Below, piece by piece: positions 51,253 through 60,355 of a DNA stretch of 60,427 nucleotides. Origin of the DNA: JAZRYE01 sp045600585 (GTDB taxonomy: Bacteria; Bacillota_I; Bacilli_A; RFN20; CAG-826); assembly GCA_045600585.1 (NCBI GenBank), contig JAZRYE010000014.1:1-60427 (forward strand), given 5' to 3'. The stretch's first letter is position 1, and each line of letters begins with the position of its first letter. The notes beneath the pieces are model-generated. The model did no database searches. It had not been told where the DNA came from and worked only from the letters and a program-made list of their open reading frames with translations. Position numbers and translations under genes: made by a program.

Positions 51253-51837
51253 ATGAAAAGTACATTTACCACTAAAAAAATCGCTGGCGCAGGCATCTTC
51301 ACCGCTATCGTAGTCGTGTTGCAGCTGTTCAGCAATTATGTTAGCTTCGGACCAGTTAGCATAACTCTTGCATTGATTCCTATCGCGATAGGTGCAATGC
51401 TCTATGGCCCACTCGTTGGCTTGTGGCTAGGACTTGTTATGGGCGGCTTAGTTCTCACAGCTCCAACAACAGTAGGATTCCTTACATTTAATCCACTTAT
51501 CACCGTAATTCTTTGCTTAGTAAAAGGTGGAATGGCTGGACTTGTATGTGGGTTAATCTACAAAATTATTAGAAGAGCGAATGAAAAGGTAACAACAGTA
51601 ATTTGCGGGCTATCAGTTCCAATTGTTAATACTGGGTTATTTGCTCTCGGCGCTGTTGTCTTCTTTGTTCCATTAATTCAAGAATGGGCAGGAGATGGAG
51701 ATCCAATTAAGTTTTTATTCCTTACTATGATTGGAATTAATTTTTTAATTGAGTTTGCAGTTACTGTAATATTAACTCCAACAGTTAATCACATTATGAA
51801 TGCTGTTAAATTAAGGCATGGAAACAAAGCAGAATAA
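51253..51837 (+). CDS. ECF transporter S component, vitamin uptake
   Basis: S components bind a vitamin or related compound and deliver it with a shared energising module (EcfT and two ATPases, not in this window). The 194-residue protein (from ATG 51253; 197 from 51244) has about six membrane segments and the Ala/Gly-rich ECF pattern, for example IAGAGIFTAIVVVLQL and IPIAIGAMLYGPLVGLWLGL. The ligand cannot be read from sequence. coaX lies 1 kb away and coaE is in the window, so pantothenate is one possibility. GGAAG stands before the ATG, and a promoter with an inverted repeat lies upstream. Confidence 0.82.
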   Translation: MKSTFTTKKIAGAGIFTAIVVVLQLFSNYVSFGPVSITLALIPIAIGAMLYGPLVGLWLGLVMGGLVLTAPTTVGFLTFNPLITVILCLVKGGMAGLVCGLIYKIIRRANEKVTTVICGLSVPIVNTGLFALGAVVFFVPLIQEWAGDGDPIKFLFLTMIGINFLIEFAVTVILTPTVNHIMNAVKLRHGNKAE

Positions 51838-51855
51838 TTGATTAAATAAATGTGA

Positions 51856-51890
51856 AAAAAAGTAGAGAATTTTCTCTACTTTTATTTTAT
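51856..51890. terminator. bidirectional terminator after the ECF gene
   Basis: AGTAGAGAA and TTCTCTACT (51861-51880) form a perfect 9-bp stem with a two-base loop, extended by A/T pairs. T runs follow on both strands, so it also ends the glgC-to-lipoprotein operon. Confidence 0.85.
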
Positions 51891-51907
51891 ATATAAAATA
51901 ATATGGA

Positions 51908-52858
51908 CTATTTGCATCCAACTTGCATGGTTGCCTGGAATGTATAACTGCCTGAGCTTGTTGGAGTGACTATAAACATTTGATAATCTCTTACTACAAG
52001 GCTATTAGCAAAGCAATAATCGCCTAAAATATAGAGATAGAAATTCATGAAATACATTGTTGAAGAATCAGCAATATCAGAATTTGAACATCCATTACAT
52101 CCATATGGTCTAATTACTACTCCACCATCGAATAATTCAGTTTTACTGATATTAACAAAGTTTTTAGCTAAACTAACACCTGATTCGAATTGGAATAAAG
52201 GAAGCTTAATATCATAAATGTAGGTTTCTTCAACTTCACATTCCTCGCCGCACTCTTCGCATTCGTAAGAGCCATGACGTTTAGTGTGATCGCTGTTATC
52301 TTCCCAAGAGGCAACATCCCCATTATGAGGGTAAACAGTGTCGATATAAACTTTATATTCTTCTTGTTCTTCGGCGAATGTAATCACACAATAATATTTA
52401 GTATTACGCTCCAAATTGTCGGTCGATTGATAAAAATAATATTTTTCATCCCCATCATCATCAAAATCGATACCTAATTCGTTTGTGTCTAAGACATTTA
52501 CGTTTAATTCGCCTTCTTTATAAAGTTTTACCGAACTAAATGCGGGCTTAAAGTCTTCTTCCGCTGTTGTTGATGGAACGGCATAATATGCATCATCAAC
52601 ATAAAATTTGCTATTACAGATAGTGTCAAAATTAAAATAAACTGTTTTTTCTACTGCTTCAAATCCAATATAATCCGTTCCAAAAGCTTCATCAAAAGAT
52701 AATGTTTTTCCGACATTATGACCACAAGAGCATTGTCCTTTAACATCATAAGCATGAATGTGTTCTTCAGTAGTTTCGCTGCTTTCTATGTTTTTGTTAC
52801 CGCATGATGCAAGCATTGCTGCAACAACAGTTAATAATGTAAATCCTATTTTTTTCAT
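51908..52858 (-). CDS. cysteine-rich lipoprotein of unknown function
   Basis: I do not recognise this 316-residue protein. The signal peptide ends in MLASC (lipobox Cys19), so it should be attached to the outer face of the membrane. After an acidic linker comes HIHAYDVKGQCSCGHNVG, a His/Cys motif of zinc-ribbon type. Later cysteine pairs are YECEECGEECEVEE and YGCNGCSN. The rest is beta-rich, Asp/Glu-rich and aromatic. Metal binding or disulfides are possible. GGAGA precedes its ATG 17 bases after coaX, so it is the last gene of that operon. Confidence 0.85.
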   Translation of the reverse strand: MKKIGFTLLTVVAAMLASCGNKNIESSETTEEHIHAYDVKGQCSCGHNVGKTLSFDEAFGTDYIGFEAVEKTVYFNFDTICNSKFYVDDAYYAVPSTTAEEDFKPAFSSVKLYKEGELNVNVLDTNELGIDFDDDGDEKYYFYQSTDNLERNTKYYCVITFAEEQEEYKVYIDTVYPHNGDVASWEDNSDHTKRHGSYECEECGEECEVEETYIYDIKLPLFQFESGVSLAKNFVNISKTELFDGGVVIRPYGCNGCSNSDIADSSTMYFMNFYLYILGDYCFANSLVVRDYQMFIVTPTSSGSYTFQATMQVGCK

Positions 52859-52875
52859 TTTTTTGTTCTCCGATA

Positions 52876-53646
52876 TTACTTTTTTAAATTTCTTTTTAAA
52901 ATAGAATTCAATCCTGATAAACCAAGAATTGAATCAAATTGATAATCGTTTTTAACAATGTCAACTAATACACGGCTTCCACCACCAGTTAAGATTCTAC
53001 CGCATTCATAGCCAATTTCTCTTTCGATTCTATTAGCCAAACCAACAATCATATCTGCATGTCCATAAACCATTCCCGCATTCATACAATCAATTGTATT
53101 TCTAGCAATTACTGATTTAGGTGTTTCTAAAGAAACACTAGGAAGTAATGCCGCCTTATTTGATAAGTTAGCAGAACTAATAGAAATACCAGGCATAATT
53201 AATGCACTTGAGAAGTTTCCATCCCTATCAATTAATAACATTTTTGTTGCTGTACCTAAATCAGCAATAATTGTTGGATATCCATATTTTTCTTTAGCGC
53301 CAACAACATCAGCTATTAAATCACTACCAACTTCGTTTGGATTATCGACAACCATGCGGATTCCTGTTTTAATTCCAGGACATAAAATTAATGGTTTTTT
53401 GTTTGTTACTGCCTCGATTGCAGTTTTTAAAGAATAATTTATTTCAGGTACAACAGAAGAATATATAACGTTCTCAATATCCTTAATTGAGATGTTTTTA
53501 TTTCTTATTTGATTTCTAATAATTGCCTCATATTCATCTTCAGTTTTATTTATATCGGTAATGAAAGAATATGATGAGACAAGATTATCTTCATCAAATA
53601 GTCCAACTTTAACTGATGTATTGCCAACATCAACACAAAGATTCAT
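52876..53646 (-). CDS. coaX: type III pantothenate kinase
   Basis: CoaX phosphorylates pantothenate, the first step of CoA synthesis, and needs a monovalent cation. From ATG 53646 it has 256 residues (Bacillus 258); upstream TTG codons are rejected. Motifs: CVDVGNTSVKVGLFD at the N terminus, EVGSDLIADV, the ADLGTATK stretch with the conserved Asp, and ILTGGGS. The final step enzyme, CoaE, is fused to MutM at 34350-35756. The ATG follows the leuS stop by one base. Confidence 0.94.
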   Translation of the reverse strand: MNLCVDVGNTSVKVGLFDEDNLVSSYSFITDINKTEDEYEAIIRNQIRNKNISIKDIENVIYSSVVPEINYSLKTAIEAVTNKKPLILCPGIKTGIRMVVDNPNEVGSDLIADVVGAKEKYGYPTIIADLGTATKMLLIDRDGNFSSALIMPGISISSANLSNKAALLPSVSLETPKSVIARNTIDCMNAGMVYGHADMIVGLANRIEREIGYECGRILTGGGSRVLVDIVKNDYQFDSILGLSGLNSILKRNLKK

Positions 53647-53647
53647 A

Positions 53648-56044
53648 TTAACCAACAACAATATTCACAATTTTATTTTTAACAACGATAATTTTGCGAA
53701 TTTGTTTTCTTTCCATGTTACGTTTAACATTTTCTAAATCTAACGCTAAAGCTTTTACTTTTTCTTCGTCACTATCAAGTTCAACTTCAATAGTTCCTCT
53801 AACTTTACCATTAACAGAAACAGCCATTTTAACAGTATTTAGTACTGTTTTTGATTCATCAAATGTTGGCCATGGTTCAAATGTAATAGTATTTGTATGA
53901 CCAAGTAATTCCCACATTTCTTCACCGATATGAGGGGTAATACAATAAAGCATTTTGATAAATCCTTCAGCGTATTCTTTTGAAATTTTATTAACCTTAT
54001 AAACTTCGTTTACAAAGATCATCATTTGTGAAATTGCAGTATTGAAAGCAAGGTTTTGATAATCTTCAGTAACCTTCTTAACTGTTTGGTTATATACAAC
54101 ATCAAGTTCTGGTGTATTTTCGTTTACAACAAGACCGCTTTCAGCAATTAAACGATAAACTCTATCAAGCCAACGTTTCGCGCCTTCAACGCCTTGATTT
54201 GACCATGGTTTGCTTGCTTCAAGAGGTCCCATGAACATTTCATAAAGTCTTAATGTATCAGCGCCATATTCTCTAACAATATCACTTGGGTTAATAACGA
54301 ATTCTGGGAAACGTTTGCCCATCTTAATACCATTTGCGCCTAAAATCATTCCTTGGTGAACTAATTTTTGGAATGGTTCATCACAAGAAATATATCCTTT
54401 GTTATATAAGTATTTTGTCCAAACACGGGAATAAATTAAGTGACCAACAGCGTGTTCTGGTCCACCAATGTATAAGTCTACAGGTAACCAGTGATCTGCT
54501 AATCTCTTATCACACATTTCTTTATCATTATTTGGATCAATATAACGGATGAAATACCATGATGAACCAGCACTACCAGGCATTGTGGAAGTTTCTCTCT
54601 CACCTTTTACGCCATTTTTATCATATTTCTTCCATTCAGTTGCGTTATCTAATGGAGCCTTACCATTTCTACCTTTGTAGTCTTCAAGTTCAGGTAAAAC
54701 AAGTGGAAGTTCATCATCAGGTAATGCATAAATAGATCCATCTTCCAATTTAACTGTTGGAACAGGTTCACCCCAATATCTTTGTCTAGCAAAGATCCAT
54801 TCTCTGAATTTGAAGTTAACTTTCTTTTTGCCGATTCCTTTTTCTTCTAAATAATTAAGCATTGCTTTAATAGCGTCTTGCTTATTCATTCCATTAAGGA
54901 ATCCAGAATTAATATGAGTGCCATCTTGTGTCCAGGCTTCTTTAGAAATGTCTCCACCTTCTAATACTTGGATGATTTCAAGATTGAATTTCTTAGCAAA
55001 AGCATAGTCTCTATCATCGTGAGCTGGAACTGCCATAATGGCGCCTGTACCATAGCTTGCTAAAACATAATCAGAGATATAAATAGGGATTTGTTTACCA
55101 TTAATTGGATTAACTGCATATGCACCAGTAAAACAGCCAGTTTTATCTTTATTTGTAGAAGTTCTTTCGAGTTCTGATTTCTTGCTTGCTTCTTCAATAT
55201 AAGCTTCTACTGCTTTTAATTGTTCTTTACTAGCAATCTTTTTAACAAGTTCATGCTCAGGAGAAAGAACGCAATATGTTGCACCAAATAAAGTGTCACA
55301 TCTAGTTGTGAATACCGTAAATTTAAATTTAGTTCCTGCGACAGCAAAATCAACTAATGCACCTTCACTACGACCAATCCAGTTTCTTTGAATTTCTTTT
55401 GTAGATTCAGGCCAATCAATACGATTCAATCCTTCGAGTAATGCATCACCAAATGCTGCTTGATCAATAACCCATTGTTTAAGATTCTTTCTAATAACTG
55501 GGTATCCGCCTCTTTCGCTCTTACCATCAATGACTTCGTCATTAGATAAAACTGTTCCGAGTTCTTCACACCAGTTTACAGGCATATCGATATATTTTGC
55601 ATAGCCATCTAAGAATAAATTTTTAAATATCCATTGCGTCCAATGATAGAATTTTGGGTCACTAGTTGCGATAACTTTACTCCAGTCATAATCAAAACCT
55701 AATTCTTTTAATTGCTTTGAGAAAGTCTCGATATTTCTTTGTGTAAAACCTTCTGGATGATTACCTGTTGTAATTGCATATTGTTCAGCAGGCAAGCCAA
55801 AAGAATCGTATCCCATTGGGTGAAGGACGTTAAATCCTTGCATTCTCTTCATACGGCTAACAATATCGGTTGCGGTATATCCTTCTGGGTGGCCAGCATG
55901 TAAGCCGACACCTGATGGATATGGAAACATATCTAAGATGTAATATTTTGGTTTAGAAAAATCCCAAACATCACATTTAAATGTATTATTATCTTCCCAA
56001 TATTTTTGCCATTTCTTTTCAACTTTTGCATGATCGAATCCCAT
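53648..56044 (-). CDS. leuS: leucyl-tRNA synthetase
   Basis: LeuRS charges tRNA-Leu. The 798 residues match bacterial LeuRS. The HIGH motif is HAGH in SGVGLHAGHPEGY, the CP1 editing domain includes FTTRCDTLFGATYCV, and the KMSKS loop reads KMGKR (GIKMGKRFPEFVINP), an unusual variant. The Leu-specific C-terminal domain ends the protein. GAGG precedes the ATG within the end of glgA, 5 bases before. There is no T-box, so expression follows the glycogen genes. Confidence 0.96.
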   Translation of the reverse strand: MGFDHAKVEKKWQKYWEDNNTFKCDVWDFSKPKYYILDMFPYPSGVGLHAGHPEGYTATDIVSRMKRMQGFNVLHPMGYDSFGLPAEQYAITTGNHPEGFTQRNIETFSKQLKELGFDYDWSKVIATSDPKFYHWTQWIFKNLFLDGYAKYIDMPVNWCEELGTVLSNDEVIDGKSERGGYPVIRKNLKQWVIDQAAFGDALLEGLNRIDWPESTKEIQRNWIGRSEGALVDFAVAGTKFKFTVFTTRCDTLFGATYCVLSPEHELVKKIASKEQLKAVEAYIEEASKKSELERTSTNKDKTGCFTGAYAVNPINGKQIPIYISDYVLASYGTGAIMAVPAHDDRDYAFAKKFNLEIIQVLEGGDISKEAWTQDGTHINSGFLNGMNKQDAIKAMLNYLEEKGIGKKKVNFKFREWIFARQRYWGEPVPTVKLEDGSIYALPDDELPLVLPELEDYKGRNGKAPLDNATEWKKYDKNGVKGERETSTMPGSAGSSWYFIRYIDPNNDKEMCDKRLADHWLPVDLYIGGPEHAVGHLIYSRVWTKYLYNKGYISCDEPFQKLVHQGMILGANGIKMGKRFPEFVINPSDIVREYGADTLRLYEMFMGPLEASKPWSNQGVEGAKRWLDRVYRLIAESGLVVNENTPELDVVYNQTVKKVTEDYQNLAFNTAISQMMIFVNEVYKVNKISKEYAEGFIKMLYCITPHIGEEMWELLGHTNTITFEPWPTFDESKTVLNTVKMAVSVNGKVRGTIEVELDSDEEKVKALALDLENVKRNMERKQIRKIIVVKNKIVNIVVG

Positions 56045-56049
56045 ACAAA

Positions 56050-57477
56050 TTACCTCACTACTTTATATAATCTTAAATACTCTTCTGCGCTCTTTTTCCA
56101 AGAGTTGTCTGTTTGCATTGCATTCTTCATTAATTGTTTTCTTTCTTTTAGATTGAACCAATTGTCGTATGCATATGCACAAGTTCTAACGCATTCATCA
56201 ACTTCAAATGCATCAAAACCATAGCCATTTGATGTTTCTAAATTGCTTCCGTCAAAATTAATAACTGAGTCTCTTAATCCACCTGTTCTACGAACAATTG
56301 GAAGAGTACCATATCTTTGAGCAATCATTTGGCCTAAGCCACATGGTTCAAAAAGAGAAGGCATAAGGAAGTAATCGGATGCTGCATAAATCTTATGAGC
56401 AAGTGCATCGTTATAACCAATATAAACCGCAACTCTATCAGGATATCTATCTCTCAAGCTTTGCATTGCTTCTTCATATTTTGATTCACCAGAGCCAAGA
56501 ATGATGACGTTACATCCTCTTTTTGCCATTTCTTCAAAAGCCGCCATAGCAAGGTCCATACCTTTTTGCCATGTTACTCTACTTACCATTGAAAATAATG
56601 GTTTACCTAAATTTTTAATATTTAGTTCAGCAAATAATTTTTCCTTATTTAAATACTTTTGTTTGAAATAATTTACTGCGTTAAATTGATTAGGAATAAT
56701 TGTCTCTTTTGATGGATTAAATTCTACGTAATCAATTCCATTTAAAATTCCCTTGAAGTCAAATTCACGGAAGCGAAGAACAGTATCAAGTTCCATTGAT
56801 GTAACTGGATTCAATAATTCGTTTCTATGAGTTGGGGATACTGTAGTGATTCTATCACTATAGATAATTCCTGCTTTCAAAGTAGAAATTCTTTCTTTAA
56901 AGCGAACTTTTCCGCTTGTATATACTTCTTCTGGTAAATTGAATAAATCCCCTATTGCATATGGATCAAGTAATCCTTGGAATGCCGGATTATGAATAGT
57001 AAATATGAATTTTGAATTTTTGAAATAATCAACATATATAGGAGTCTCTTTACATATGCATGCAAGCATACCTGTATGCCAGTCATGTGTATGAATGATA
57101 TTTGGCTTCATGCCTTTCCTATAAATGAATTCCGCTACTGCTAAACAATAAAATGCAAAACGCTCGCCATCATCGTAATAACCATAAACATTATCACGAT
57201 TAAAATATTGTTCATTATCAATGAAATAATAATCGACATTGTTTTGATTTAAAGAATAGACAGTTGCTTTATTTTTTCTCCATGACATAGTTACATTAAA
57301 TGATGCAACTTTTGCCATTTGCTTTCCAAACTTAGCTTTAACCTTGCTATATAAAGGAAGAATAATACTTACGGATTGAGTTTTAGCTAATTCCTTAGAT
57401 AAGGAACCAGCAACATCAGCTAACCCTCCTGTTTTAATAAACGGAGTAGCTTCACTAGCAACCATTAAAATATTCAT
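56050..57477 (-). CDS. glgA: glycogen synthase (ADP-glucose)
   Basis: GlgA adds glucose from ADP-glucose to the growing alpha-1,4 chain. The 475 residues are a GT5 enzyme with the substrate motif KTGGL (K15) in FIKTGGLADVAGSL and the C-terminal LFEPCGLGQMIAQRYGTLPIVRRTGGL that holds the catalytic Glu. It begins one base after glgD stops and is followed at 5 bases by leuS. Confidence 0.97.
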   Translation of the reverse strand: MNILMVASEATPFIKTGGLADVAGSLSKELAKTQSVSIILPLYSKVKAKFGKQMAKVASFNVTMSWRKNKATVYSLNQNNVDYYFIDNEQYFNRDNVYGYYDDGERFAFYCLAVAEFIYRKGMKPNIIHTHDWHTGMLACICKETPIYVDYFKNSKFIFTIHNPAFQGLLDPYAIGDLFNLPEEVYTSGKVRFKERISTLKAGIIYSDRITTVSPTHRNELLNPVTSMELDTVLRFREFDFKGILNGIDYVEFNPSKETIIPNQFNAVNYFKQKYLNKEKLFAELNIKNLGKPLFSMVSRVTWQKGMDLAMAAFEEMAKRGCNVIILGSGESKYEEAMQSLRDRYPDRVAVYIGYNDALAHKIYAASDYFLMPSLFEPCGLGQMIAQRYGTLPIVRRTGGLRDSVINFDGSNLETSNGYGFDAFEVDECVRTCAYAYDNWFNLKERKQLMKNAMQTDNSWKKSAEEYLRLYKVVR

Positions 57478-57478
57478 G

Positions 57479-58597
57479 TTATATTTTTGCTCCTGTTTCT
57501 ATAAATAATGTTTCTTCTTCATTACCATGGACATCCTTTACGACATCGATGTGAACATTTTTATCTGTAACGACATTTTTAACATGAACATCATTACCAA
57601 CATATGTTCTTGTGAAGAGAATTGAGTTTTCAACAACAGCACCTTCTTCGATTGTGACATCACGAGAGATGATAGAGTTGATAACTTTACCTTTAATTAA
57701 TGAGCCATTAGCAACGAATGAATTGCTAACAACTGCGTTTTCTCCATAAATTGCTGGAGGAGTGTTATGTGTAGTTGTATAAACCGGCCAATCTTCTAAG
57801 AATAATTTGCGTCTTGTTTCATAAGACAATAATTCTTCTGAATACTTAACATAACTATCAAATGATAATAATGGAGCGACGTATCCATCAAAGCGAAGAG
57901 CTTTAACTTTAGCTAATTTATTTTTGACTGCATAGACAATCATTTTTCTAATTGTATAGAGTTGAGAAACTTCTTTTGATTTTTGAATCATGTTTTCAAA
58001 TGATTTCTTACTAAAGATAAATGACTCAAGAGAAACGTTTGCTTCAGTTTGATCGCCATTATTTGTTTTGAAATCGATAATGTCTTTTCTATTGTTAATT
58101 GTTAATAAGTCACAATTTAAATATTCTTTATCAGCATTAGTTGTATGTGTATAAACAACGCTTACATCTGCCCCACTTTTAACGTGTGCTGAAATTGCTG
58201 CACGATAATCATAAGACATAAGGAAGAATGTTGGAGCAACAACAATATAATCAGCTTCACTGTGTTCAAAATAAGCATAGTTTGCAAGAACACATGAAAT
58301 ATCAGTATTGAATTTGGATGTTTGAGATACCTTTTCATTCATTAATAATCTTAAATATCCATTTTTTGTATTGTTAATCCAAATATTACCGGAACCAACG
58401 TGATTTCTAATTGTTTGAGCACCACTAGAGCATAAGACATACATCTTATCAATTCCAGAGTTAGAGAAATTTGAAAGAGTGAAATCCATTAAACCATAAC
58501 GGCCTAAGAAGGTAACAGAGCCTAAAGATCTATTTGTATTTAATTCACCAAGTTTAGGTTCATCGTATAAATTACAAATACCAATTACGTTATTCAT
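57479..58597 (-). CDS. glgD: GlgD, regulatory-type ADP-glucose pyrophosphorylase subunit
   Basis: In Firmicutes GlgD pairs with GlgC and raises its activity. The 372 residues share the nucleotidyltransferase and left-handed beta-helix layout of GlgC. The N-terminal pyrophosphorylase loop GGKGTRL is replaced by RSLGSVTFLGRYGL, so GlgD is probably not catalytic on its own. Hexapeptide-type repeats (SLIKGKVINSIISRDVTIEEG) fill the C terminus. It overlaps the glgC stop by one base. Confidence 0.93.
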   Translation of the reverse strand: MNNVIGICNLYDEPKLGELNTNRSLGSVTFLGRYGLMDFTLSNFSNSGIDKMYVLCSSGAQTIRNHVGSGNIWINNTKNGYLRLLMNEKVSQTSKFNTDISCVLANYAYFEHSEADYIVVAPTFFLMSYDYRAAISAHVKSGADVSVVYTHTTNADKEYLNCDLLTINNRKDIIDFKTNNGDQTEANVSLESFIFSKKSFENMIQKSKEVSQLYTIRKMIVYAVKNKLAKVKALRFDGYVAPLLSFDSYVKYSEELLSYETRRKLFLEDWPVYTTTHNTPPAIYGENAVVSNSFVANGSLIKGKVINSIISRDVTIEEGAVVENSILFTRTYVGNDVHVKNVVTDKNVHIDVVKDVHGNEEETLFIETGAKI

Positions 58598-59730
58598 TAT
58601 TTTTCAACCCTCCTTGAGATTAAAACAATTTCATCGCTATCGACGTTGACTTCGCATCCTTCTTCAACGACTACATCAGGTGCAATGATTGCATTGCTAA
58701 CTTTTGCATTCTTGCATATGCGAGCGCCTGACATAATAACGCATCTATTACAAACAGCGCCTTCTTCAATAATTGCCTCGTTTGAGATGACACATGAATC
58801 AACTTCACCTAAGACAATTGCGCCTTGATTAGCGATGCTTCTTTTAATTGAACCCTGAGGTCCAACGTATTGAGGAACACTATAGTTATCTTCCGTGAAG
58901 ATTCTTGTTCTCATATCAACGCGATTATATAAATCCAAATCACATCTATCTAAAGCAACATCCATATTTGCTTCGTGTAAAGAAGCTAATGTTCCAACAT
59001 CTCTCCAATATCCTTTAAAACGATATGCCTGTAGTTTTAAGCCATCGTTTAACATTGTAGGAATGATGTTTTTACCAAAATCGTGTTCTGATTCAGGATT
59101 TTTATCATCTGCTTTTAAATAAGCTCTTAATGTTTTCCATGTAAATACATATACACCCATAGAAGCTAAATTGCTCTTTGGTTTCTTTGGCTTTTCTTGG
59201 AATTCGGTAATTCTATCAGTTTCATCGACTGCCATAATACCAAATCTACTTGCTTCTTTTGGATCGACTTCAATAACAGAAATAGTTGCATCTGCTTTTC
59301 TCGAAATATGCAAGTCAATCATTTCGTTATAAGTTGTTTTATAAATGTGGTCACCTGAAAGAATAACAACATAATCAGGTGAAACACTATCAAGGAAGTC
59401 GATGTTTTGTGTAATAGCATCTGCTGTTCCACGATACCAGTTAGCGCCTTCTTCTGTTTGTCTTGGTGCTAATGTTGCCATTTGTGAGTGAACACCATTA
59501 AGGCCCCATTTTTCACCATTTCCAAGGTAGCCATCTAAGGCTGTAGATTCATATTGTGTAAGAACTCCGATGGTATTAATACCACTGTTTACACAGTTGC
59601 TGAGTGGGAAATCAATAATGCGGTATTTTGCCGCAAATGAGACAGCTGGTTTAGCCATCTTCTTAGTTAATGCTTCTAAACGAGTACCCTTACCGCCAGC
59701 AAGGATCATCGCAACTACTTTATTTGGCAT
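58597..59730 (-). CDS. glgC: glucose-1-phosphate adenylyltransferase
   Basis: GlgC makes ADP-glucose from ATP and glucose 1-phosphate, the committed step of glycogen synthesis. The 377 residues have the nucleotide loop MILAGGKGTRLEAL, FPLSNCVNSGI, RGTADAITQN and SGDHIYK, and a C-terminal beta-helix with hexapeptide repeats. AAGGAG precedes the ATG. It heads the apparent operon glgC-glgD-glgA-leuS-coaX-lipoprotein. Confidence 0.97.
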   Translation of the reverse strand: MPNKVVAMILAGGKGTRLEALTKKMAKPAVSFAAKYRIIDFPLSNCVNSGINTIGVLTQYESTALDGYLGNGEKWGLNGVHSQMATLAPRQTEEGANWYRGTADAITQNIDFLDSVSPDYVVILSGDHIYKTTYNEMIDLHISRKADATISVIEVDPKEASRFGIMAVDETDRITEFQEKPKKPKSNLASMGVYVFTWKTLRAYLKADDKNPESEHDFGKNIIPTMLNDGLKLQAYRFKGYWRDVGTLASLHEANMDVALDRCDLDLYNRVDMRTRIFTEDNYSVPQYVGPQGSIKRSIANQGAIVLGEVDSCVISNEAIIEEGAVCNRCVIMSGARICKNAKVSNAIIAPDVVVEEGCEVNVDSDEIVLISRRVEK

Positions 59731-59756
59731 AATTTTCTCCTTTTACGCTCGCATAT

Positions 59757-59786
59757 ATTTTAACAAGCGTACGCGTGAAAAGTGAA
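59757..59786 (-). promoter_or_regulatory. candidate promoter of the glgC operon
   Basis: TTCACT (59786-59781) and TAAAAT (59762-59757) are 18 bases apart on the minus strand. The spacer contains the GC-rich palindrome GCGTACGC, unusual in this AT-rich DNA. The start would be near 59750. Confidence 0.45.
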
Positions 59787-59822
59787 TAACAAAATTCTAT
59801 TTTATTTACCTTTTTATATTTA

Positions 59823-59828
59823 TATAAT
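59823..59828 (+). promoter_or_regulatory. -10 box close to the start codon of the next gene
   Basis: A perfect TATAAT ends 9 bases before the ATG at 59838. The predicted start near 59835 leaves about 3 leader bases and no ribosome-binding site. Confidence 0.55.
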
Positions 59829-59837
59829 ATTTTCATT

Positions 59838-60287
59838 ATGAAAGTTAGAGTCCCTTTTTGGAGAACGCTGATTAGTTTCGCAATTGCTACAGTAATCTTA
59901 GCAGTAGCGTTTTTCTTTCTCTTTAGTGGCTTATTTTTAAGAAGTGAATGGGACTGGAGACAACCGGTTATTATTGGATCAGTTATTGTTTTTTCTATTG
60001 TATTTTTATTAATGTCTATAAAAAGAAATTACTACATTGTTAATAGAAAATATGTAACTGTGGTAAGAGGCAGAAAAGAACTTGTCTATTACTATAGCGA
60101 TGTAGTTTATATCGACATAAAGCAATCAGAAAAGAAAAAGACAATTTGTTTTTACACAAATAAGGGCCATGCAAGATATCTTCAATTTGATAAAGATAAT
60201 GTTTTATATAAGGCAATGCTTGCTGGAAGTAAGAATCGCTTGAGCGAAGAAGAGTTTAAAGAAAGATATCCTAATGTAAAATTGTAA
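59838..60287 (+). CDS. two-pass membrane protein with a PH-like cytoplasmic domain
   Basis: This 149-residue protein is not recognised. Two membrane segments (about 10-33 and 44-61) form a hairpin, followed by a basic beta-rich cytoplasmic domain (NYYIVNRKYVTVVRGRKE, then DVVYIDIKQSEKKKTICFY) that resembles bacterial PH domains of the YdbS/YdbT type, and a C-terminal helix. It is a single gene with a near-leaderless promoter, divergent from glgC, and ends at a terminator. The PH-like reading is an inference from pattern only. Confidence 0.75.
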   Translation: MKVRVPFWRTLISFAIATVILAVAFFFLFSGLFLRSEWDWRQPVIIGSVIVFSIVFLLMSIKRNYYIVNRKYVTVVRGRKELVYYYSDVVYIDIKQSEKKKTICFYTNKGHARYLQFDKDNVLYKAMLAGSKNRLSEEEFKERYPNVKL

Positions 60288-60328
60288 AAAATATCCATAT
60301 TTGCAGGTGAGTGATAAAGATGTTGAAC

Positions 60329-60355
60329 AGTAAGACTATGTCTTACTTTTTCTTT
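60329..60355 (+). terminator. terminator after the membrane protein gene
   Basis: AGTAAGAC and GTCTTACT (60329-60347) form a perfect 8-bp stem with a TAT loop, followed by TTTTCTTT. Confidence 0.85.
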
